Assembly (NCBI RefSeq): GCF_020379485.1
Contig: NW_026014692.1
Coordinates: 186,001-250,000, forward strand
Length of the DNA stretch: 64,000 nt
Direction of reading: 5' to 3'
DNA from: Brassica napus
Taxonomy: Eukaryota > Streptophyta > Magnoliopsida > Brassicales > Brassicaceae
Below the pieces are notes generated by a model that was not told where the DNA came from, did no database searches, and saw only the letters and a program-made list of their open reading frames with translations. Of this stretch, positions 61,601-64,000 are shown piece after piece. Every line of letters begins with the position of its first letter. Positions within the stretch are counted from its first letter, which is position 1. Made by a program: the position numbers and the translations under genes.

Positions 61601-64000
61601 TGAGATTTATTCAACTTCCTGGTGATTCTCCACCACTTTATGTATCCAAATCAAGCTTCTCACAAAGTGATTCATCCTGGTTTGATTGGAACGACGAAGA
61701 AGCTGTGCTATTCCCAAACTGGGAAACTGGAATCACCTGATTTGAAAGTGGGATAACTTCTTCATGCCAACTCCTATGAGATTTATTCAACTTCCTGGTG
61801 ATTCTCCACCACTTTATGTATCCAAATCAAGCTTCTCACAAAGTGATTCATCCTGGTTTGATTGGAACGACGAAGAAGCTGTGCTATTCCCAAACTGGGA
61901 AACTGGAATCACCTGATTTGAAAGTGGGATAACTTCTTCATGCCAACTCCTATGAGATTTATTCAACTTCCTGGTGATTCTCCACCACTTTATGTATCCA
62001 AATCAAGCTTCTCACAAAGTGATTCATCCTGGTTTGATTGGAACGACGAAGAAGCTGTGCTATTCCCAAACTGGGAAACTGGAATCACCTGATTTGAAAG
62101 TGGGATAACTTCTTCATCCCAACTCCTATGAGATTTATTCAACTTCCTGGTGATTCTCCACCACTTTATGTATCCAAATCAAGCTTCTCACAAAGTGATT
62201 CATCCTGGTTTGATTGGAACGACGAAGAAGCTGTGCTATTCCCAAACTGGGAAACTGGAATCACCTGATTTGAAAGTGGGATAACTTCTTCATGCCAACT
62301 CCTATGAGATTTATTCAACTTCCTGGTGATTCTCCACCACTTTATGTATCCAAATCAAGCTTCTCACAAAGTGATTCATCCTGGTTTGATTGGAACGACG
62401 AAGAAGCTGTGCTATTCCCAAACTGGGAAACTGGAATCACCTGATTTGAAAGTGGGATAACTTCTTCATGCCAACTCCTATGAGATTTATTCAACTTCCT
62501 GGTGATTCTCCACCACTTTATGTATCCAAATCAAGCTTCTCACAAAGTGATTCATCCTGGTTTGATTGGAACGACGAAGAAGCTGTGCTATTCCCAAACT
62601 GGGAAACTGGAATCACCTGATTTGAAAGTGGGATAACTTCTTCATCCCAACTCCTATGAGATTTATTCAACTTCCTGGTGATTCTCCACCACTTTATGTA
62701 TCCAAATCAAGCTTCTCACAAAGTGATTCATCCTGGTTTGATTGGAACGACGAAGAAGCTGTGCTATTCCCAAACTGGGAAACTGGAATCACCTGATTTG
62801 AAAGTGGGATAACTTCTTCATGCCAACTCCTATGAGATTTATTCAACTTCCTGGTGATTCTCCACCACTTTATGTATCCAAATCAAGCTTCTCACAAAGT
62901 GATTCATCCTGGTTTGATTGGAACGACGAAGAAGCTGTGCTATTCCCAAACTGGGAAACTGGAATCACCTGATTTGAAAGTGGGATAACTTCTTCATGCC
63001 AACTCCTATGAGATTTATTCAACTTCCTGGTGATTCTCCACCACTTTATGTATCCAAATCAAGCTTCTCACAAAGTGATTCATCCTGGTTTGATTGGAAC
63101 GACGAAGAAGCTGTGCTATTCCCAAACTGGGAAACTGGAATCACCTGATTTGAAAGTGGGATAACTTCTTCATCCCAACTCCTATGAGATTTATTCAACT
63201 TCCTGGTGATTCTCCACCACTTTATGTATCCAAATCAAGCTTCTCACAAAGTGATTCATCCTGGTTTGATTGGAACGACGAAGAAGCTGTGCTATTCCCA
63301 AACTGGGAAACTGGAATCACCTGATTTGAAAGTGGGATAACTTCTTCATCCCAACTCCTATGAGATTTATTCAACTTCCTGGTGATTCTCCACCACTTTA
63401 TGTATCCAAATCAAGCTTCTCACAAAGTGATTCATCCTGGTTTGATTGGAACGACGAAGAAGCTGTGCTATTCCCAAACTGGGAAACTGGAATCACCTGA
63501 TTTGAAAGTGGGATAACTTCTTCATCCCAACTCCTATGAGATTTATTCAACTTCCTGGTGATTCTCCACCACTTTATGTATCCAAATCAAGCTTCTCACA
63601 AAGTGATTCATCCTGGTTTGATTGGAACGACGAAGAAGCTGTGCTATTCCCAAACTGGGAAACTGGAATCACCTGATTTGAAAGTGGGATAACTTCTTCA
63701 TGCCAACTCCTATGAGATTTATTCAACTTCCTGGTGATTCTCCACCACTTTATGTATCCAAATCAAGCTTCTCACAAAGTGATTCATCCTGGTTTGATTG
63801 GAACGACGAAGAAGCTGTGCTATTCCCAAACTGGGAAACTGGAATCACCTGATTTGAAAGTGGGATAACTTCTTCATCCCAACTCCTATGAGATTTATTC
63901 AACTTCCTGGTGATTCTCCACCACTTTATGTATCCAAATCAAGCTTCTCACAAAGTGATTCATCCTGGTTTGATTGGAACGACGAAGAAGCTGTGCTATT
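58614..64000. repeat. Satellite block mixed for a C/G variant
   Basis: In the ATCCCAACTCC segment the first C becomes G (ATGCCAACTCC) in some monomers, first at 58,774. Reading the 30 monomers from 58,774 onwards gives G C C G G G C C C G C G G G C G G G G C G G C G G C C C G C, 17 with G. Everything else, including length, is unchanged. The variant is not seen in the core to the left. Confidence 0.88.

Larger units (their letters stand above)
8494..64000. repeat. CentBr-type 176-bp centromeric satellite array (about 316 monomers)
   Basis: A head-to-tail tandem array, all in one orientation, continuing beyond the right end. Taking TTTATTCA as monomer start, units begin at 8497, 8673, 8848, 9023, 9199 and so on. 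The sequence repeats exactly every 2,640 bp (15 x 176) over most of the window. Each typical monomer has one HindIII site, and only two CpG sites, adjacent in ACGACG. From memory the monomer read on the - strand matches the Brassica centromeric HindIII satellite CentBr1. No long reading frame is conserved. A monomer of about one nucleosome plus linker is typical of plant centromere satellites, which host CENH3; whether this part is the active centromere cannot be seen. Confidence 0.93.

Noticed and set aside
8494..64000. Regular short repeats resembling a CRISPR array
   Set aside because: Units are contiguous 176-bp copies with no unique spacers, and the setting is a plant centromere.
8494..64000. 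CENP-B box in the satellite
   Set aside because: I find no match to the TTCG....A..CGGG pattern; the only CpGs are in ACGACGAAG.

Overview
This window looks like the edge of a plant centromere, almost certainly from a Brassica species. A 176-bp tandem satellite with one HindIII site per monomer fills about 87% of it (roughly 8,494-64,000, continuing off the right end). From memory it matches the Brassica centromeric satellite CentBr (CentBr1 type). I cannot tell B. rapa, B. oleracea and B. napus apart from this sequence. There is no ordinary host gene, tRNA, rRNA or CRISPR.

Left 8.5 kb: two nested LTR retrotransposons in opposite orientations. A Ty3/gypsy element on the + strand enters from outside the window. 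Only the end of its pol (integrase core and GPY/F region, 2-1378) and its 3' noncoding/LTR region are present. A complete Ty1/copia element on the - strand (2063-8140) is inserted in that 3' region. It has 605-bp LTRs that differ at 5 positions, a 5-bp target duplication (CTCAT), an initiator-Met-tRNA primer binding site touching the 5' LTR, a polypurine tract touching the 3' LTR, and one uninterrupted 1,504-aa Gag-Pol reading frame with the catalytic residues I checked in place. It is recent and looks potentially autonomous. The interrupted gypsy 3' region resumes at 8146 with a TATA box and CT-rich leader, and runs into satellite at about 8,494.

Satellite array: about 316 monomers in one orientation. 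Monomers 1-31 (8497-13916) form a variable edge with 1-bp indels, a 22-bp insertion, 35-bp and 15-bp deletions, and a G/C/absent polymorphism. From 13,917 to about 58,613 about 254 consecutive monomers look identical except for three, and all three variants hit the same 10-bp stretch that holds the monomer's only two CpG sites. From 58,774 to the end a single C-to-G variant is mixed through the array (17 of 30 monomers), and it breaks a 6-bp dyad in the monomer.

The likely order of events is: satellite array, gypsy insertion into satellite, copia insertion into the gypsy 3' region, and (at an undetermined time) recent homogenisation of the array core. I see no new enzymatic or defence system. 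The points worth checking are the extreme homogeneity and CpG-focused variants of the array, the C/G haplotype mosaic, the five phased CGTACA motifs in the copia LTR, its non-canonical TG..TA termini, and 3' sequence and hairpin features shared by the two retrotransposon classes.
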